The notes below the pieces were generated by a model. The model had not been told where the DNA came from. It searched no databases and saw only the letters and a program-made list of their open reading frames with translations. The position numbers and the translations under genes were made by a program. From positions 6,539 through 13,056 of the forward strand of contig DEKQ01000146.1 of assembly GCA_002353975.1 (NCBI GenBank): DNA of 6,518 nt. The letters are read 5' to 3'. Source of the DNA: Prevotellaceae bacterium UBA2718. GTDB taxonomy: Bacteria; Bacteroidota; Bacteroidia; Bacteroidales; Bacteroidaceae. Below, one piece after another: positions 4,269-6,518 of the stretch. Positions within the stretch are counted from its first letter, which is position 1; each line of letters starts with the position of its first letter.

Positions 4269-6437
4269 ATGAAAAGGAATTGTTTTAGATTTTCTGCATT
4301 ATCAGTAGTCGTAATGATGTGTGTAACCGCCTTCGGACAAGGCGACAGTATTTCAATTGACTCTGCACTATGGTACAACCAGTCGCAGCAATTGGACGGC
4401 ATCGTCGTGAAAGGCCGTTTGCCCAAGACACGCGTTAAGGGAGATGCTATGCGTACCACGGTGGCAGGCACTATATTAGAAAAGGCCGGCACGGTGAGCG
4501 ATGCCCTTGGCAGGATACCTTCTTTGGAGGCAGAGCGCGACGGAGCCGTGAAAGTGACGGGACGCGGCGAGGCCGAAGTATATATCAACGGGCGCCGTGT
4601 GCTGGACATAAAAGAACTGTCCCGGCTTCGTTCTGACCAGATACAGTATGTGGATGTGGTGCATAATCCCGGTGCCCGCTATGCCGCCTCAACGAAGGCC
4701 GTAGTGCGTATTACACTTAAAAAGGCTCAGGGCGAGGGCTTCTCGTTCCAGGAGTATTTTGATGGTATGTATCAGTATGGTCATACGCTGACCAACAATC
4801 TCGACGTGAACTACCGTACGGGCGGACTTGACGTTACGGTATCATTCTGGGCGGGACGCTACGGGCACAGTAAGTCGTTGCAGGACAATACTTTGACCTA
4901 TTATGCCGGACCTGACCGTATAGACGGAGTCAGCACGCAGGAGTCTGAGAATATATGGAAAGGCTGGTCGCCACAGGTGCAGGTCAATTATATGTTGAGC
5001 GAAAACCACAGTTTCGGGGCATACTACAAGTATGACCGTCACCCTAATGGCAGCCTCAATGGGTGTTTCTATACCGACAGCTATGAGAATGGCATTTACA
5101 AAGAACGCTCAGAGAGCGACATAAGACAGGAAGATGAGTTCAGGAAGCATATCTTCAACGCTTACTACAACGGCAAGATACGCAAACTGAGCATAGACCT
5201 GAATATCGATGGTCTCTTTGATGATACCCAGTCACCCGGCGAGACTAAGGAAACGACAACGGAGATAGACGGAGGTCCCGTGAGTCGCCACATCGAGAGC
5301 AACACGATAAGCAGCAATAACTTCTGGGCCATGAAGCTCATCCTGTCATATCCTGTATGGAAGGGCAACCTGTCGCTGGGTGGGGAATATAGTAACAATC
5401 ATCGTACGGATGCTTATGACTTCCTGGCAACCGATGAGGTTCCTGTGAAGACTACCGACACGAAGATAAAAGAGAAATCCACTTCGGTCTTTATGGAGTA
5501 CGGTCGTCAGTTCGGCAAGCTGTTTGCCCAGGTGGGTTTGCGCTACGAACACCTGAAGAATGATTATTATAATTTCGGCAAGCGTGAGGATGAGATGTGC
5601 CGCAACTACGGCGACTGGTTCCCTACAGCCGTTGTCTCGGTTCCTGTAGGCAAGGTGCAGCTTGCTCTTTCGTATCGCCGCGACATAGAACGTCCTAACT
5701 ATTCAAACCTCACAAGCTCAACGGTTTACATAAATCGCTACACCTACCAGAGCGGCAATCCGTATCTGAGGCCTACATATACCCACAGCCTTGTGTTTAA
5801 TGCCGCATACAAGTGGATGAACCTGACGATGAATTATGGTCGCGTGAAAGATGTCGTGATTCTTTCCACCGAACCCTTCCCAGGTTCAACGGATCCGTTT
5901 GTCAGCCTTGTGCGTCCCGTCAACAGCATGGAGGATTTCAATCAGTTCAATATACAATACTCAGCCCGTCCGGTCATTGGCTGCTGGCATCCTATGTGGT
6001 CTATTGCCCTCCAGATGCAGGATTACAAATCGCCTACGGCAGACGGCAAGTACATTACCCTCAACCGCCCGTGGCTCTTCATGGGTTGGCAGAACGACTT
6101 TGAACTGCCTCACGGATTCCGGCTCAATGTGTCTGCACAATGGACATCGAAGGGAGACCAGAGAAACTATCGCATGACTTCAACACGTCTTGTCACCGGC
6201 ATAGGCGTGCAGCGCGACTTCAGCCTTCGGCGTGCAGGAACGCTGACAGCCGACCTGCGTTGCATAGATCCATTGAACACCAATAAGACTGAGGCCACAA
6301 TCTATGGGTATCGCGAACTTACGACCATGAATCCTGCCCGCCGTACTTTCATGCTCGACTTGACGTGGAAGTTTAACGAGGCCCGCTCAAAATATCGTGG
6401 CTCTGGTGCAGGAGACAGGCAGAAATCGCGCATGTAA
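4269..6437 (+). CDS. TonB-dependent-receptor-like outer membrane beta-barrel protein (OMP_b-brl_3 type)
   Basis: A 722-residue outer membrane protein. Residues 1-23 form a signal peptide (MKR, then a hydrophobic stretch ending in TAFG). QLDGIVVKGRLP (41-52) resembles the LDEVVV segment that opens SusC-like and related receptors and may serve as TonB contact. A plug domain spans about 55-152, with SDALGRIPSL (77-86), VKVTGRGEAEVYINGRR (94-110) and VHNPGARYAASTKAVVRITL (131-150). The rest is alternating aromatic beta-strand sequence. The last strand, RTFMLDLTWKF (692-702), is followed by 20 charged residues, so the aromatic end is not the true C-terminus. No N-terminal carboxypeptidase-regulatory-like domain is present and no SusD partner is seen, arguing against a standard glycan-uptake pair. 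The substrate is unknown. The divergent LytTR gene is its likely regulator (inference). Confidence 0.88.
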   Translation: MKRNCFRFSALSVVVMMCVTAFGQGDSISIDSALWYNQSQQLDGIVVKGRLPKTRVKGDAMRTTVAGTILEKAGTVSDALGRIPSLEAERDGAVKVTGRGEAEVYINGRRVLDIKELSRLRSDQIQYVDVVHNPGARYAASTKAVVRITLKKAQGEGFSFQEYFDGMYQYGHTLTNNLDVNYRTGGLDVTVSFWAGRYGHSKSLQDNTLTYYAGPDRIDGVSTQESENIWKGWSPQVQVNYMLSENHSFGAYYKYDRHPNGSLNGCFYTDSYENGIYKERSESDIRQEDEFRKHIFNAYYNGKIRKLSIDLNIDGLFDDTQSPGETKETTTEIDGGPVSRHIESNTISSNNFWAMKLILSYPVWKGNLSLGGEYSNNHRTDAYDFLATDEVPVKTTDTKIKEKSTSVFMEYGRQFGKLFAQVGLRYEHLKNDYYNFGKREDEMCRNYGDWFPTAVVSVPVGKVQLALSYRRDIERPNYSNLTSSTVYINRYTYQSGNPYLRPTYTHSLVFNAAYKWMNLTMNYGRVKDVVILSTEPFPGSTDPFVSLVRPVNSMEDFNQFNIQYSARPVIGCWHPMWSIALQMQDYKSPTADGKYITLNRPWLFMGWQNDFELPHGFRLNVSAQWTSKGDQRNYRMTSTRLVTGIGVQRDFSLRRAGTLTADLRCIDPLNTNKTEATIYGYRELTTMNPARRTFMLDLTWKFNEARSKYRGSGAGDRQKSRM

Positions 6438-6444
6438 GTGGAAC

Positions 6445-6518
6445 ATGGCATTTCAAAAGATATTCTTGGGATATGCAAGCGAAGATAAAAAACGGGTTCT
6501 TTCTCTTGCATATCTCAA
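6445..6518 (+). CDS. Start of a TIR-domain-like protein, truncated by the window end
   Basis: An ATG at 6445, seven bases after the receptor stop, opens a frame that stays open to the end of the window (24 full codons). The residues KIFLGYASEDKKRVLSL (5-21) follow the opening pattern of bacterial TIR domains: a hydrophobic beta strand, then [SG]YASED, then a basic helix. A Gly replaces the more usual Ser before Tyr. Bacterial TIR domains are often NADases or signalling modules, commonly in anti-phage defence, but the catalytic Glu would lie beyond the window. Close spacing suggests co-transcription with the receptor gene. A competing explanation is that the ORF is accidental and the inverted repeat at 6466-6518 is a terminator. 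Confidence 0.55.
   Translation, partial: MAFQKIFLGYASEDKKRVLSLAYL
6466..6518. repeat. 14-bp inverted repeat at the right window edge
   Basis: TTGGGATATGCAAG (6466-6479) pairs with CTTGCATATCTCAA (6505-6518) with a single G:T, and three more pairs follow after one mismatch. It could be the terminator of the receptor gene, though any T-run would be outside the window. It lies within the TIR-like ORF, so it may instead be coincidental symmetry in coding sequence or a hairpin in its message. Confidence 0.6.

Noticed and set aside
5813..6177. Plus-strand ORFs inside the receptor gene
   Set aside because: They are out-of-frame shadows within continuous beta-barrel coding sequence.
1..6518. tRNA, rRNA, transposase or integrase genes
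   Set aside because: None could be recognised on either strand.

Overview
The window looks like a chromosomal stretch from a Bacteroidales bacterium, most likely Prevotella or a close relative. The support is the gene content (a DUF3127 protein, a membrane-anchored LytTR regulator and an OMP_b-brl_3-type receptor), promoters of the Bacteroidetes form (-33 TTTG, -7 TAnnTTTG), and A-rich start regions without Shine-Dalgarno sequences. Genus is inferred; no rRNA or other taxonomic marker is present.

Left third (37-2783), DNA replication and repair. On the minus strand, dnaN (sliding clamp, 1022-2146) is followed by a DEDDh 3'-5' exonuclease with an ExoX-like C-terminal domain (37-897), which appears to start at TTG. 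The 124-bp gap between them holds a 12-bp-stem hairpin and seven head-to-tail 8-bp repeats. Divergent from dnaN is a DUF3127 protein (2367-2783) with an Ala/Pro linker and an SSB-like acidic tip, DDGDDLPF. Promoters can be read for both genes.

Middle (2784-3293), a 510-bp intergenic region between two convergent genes, with no convincing gene. It holds two related small hairpins, a perfect 15-bp inverted repeat, and two different arrays that share a 22-bp period: three units at 2903-2968 and ten units at 3071-3290. In both, a conserved core (15 bp and 13 bp) alternates with a variable spacer. An eleventh, decayed unit of the larger array covers the stop codon of the LytTR gene.

Right half (3294-6518). 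A four-helix membrane protein with a C-terminal LytTR DNA-binding domain (minus strand, ATG at 4136) is divergent from a 722-residue TonB-dependent-receptor-like outer membrane beta-barrel protein (4269-6437), which has a good promoter. The layout suggests the regulator controls the receptor and possibly itself; the 22-bp period matches the spacing of known LytTR half-sites. Seven bases after the receptor a new ORF opens and runs off the window. Its first 24 residues (IFLGYASEDKKRV) look like the start of a TIR domain.

The points most worth following are the paired 22-bp arrays beside the LytTR gene, the truncated TIR-like gene, the SSB-like tail on the DUF3127 protein, and the fact that all three minus-strand genes end in short repeats whose last unit touches the stop codon.
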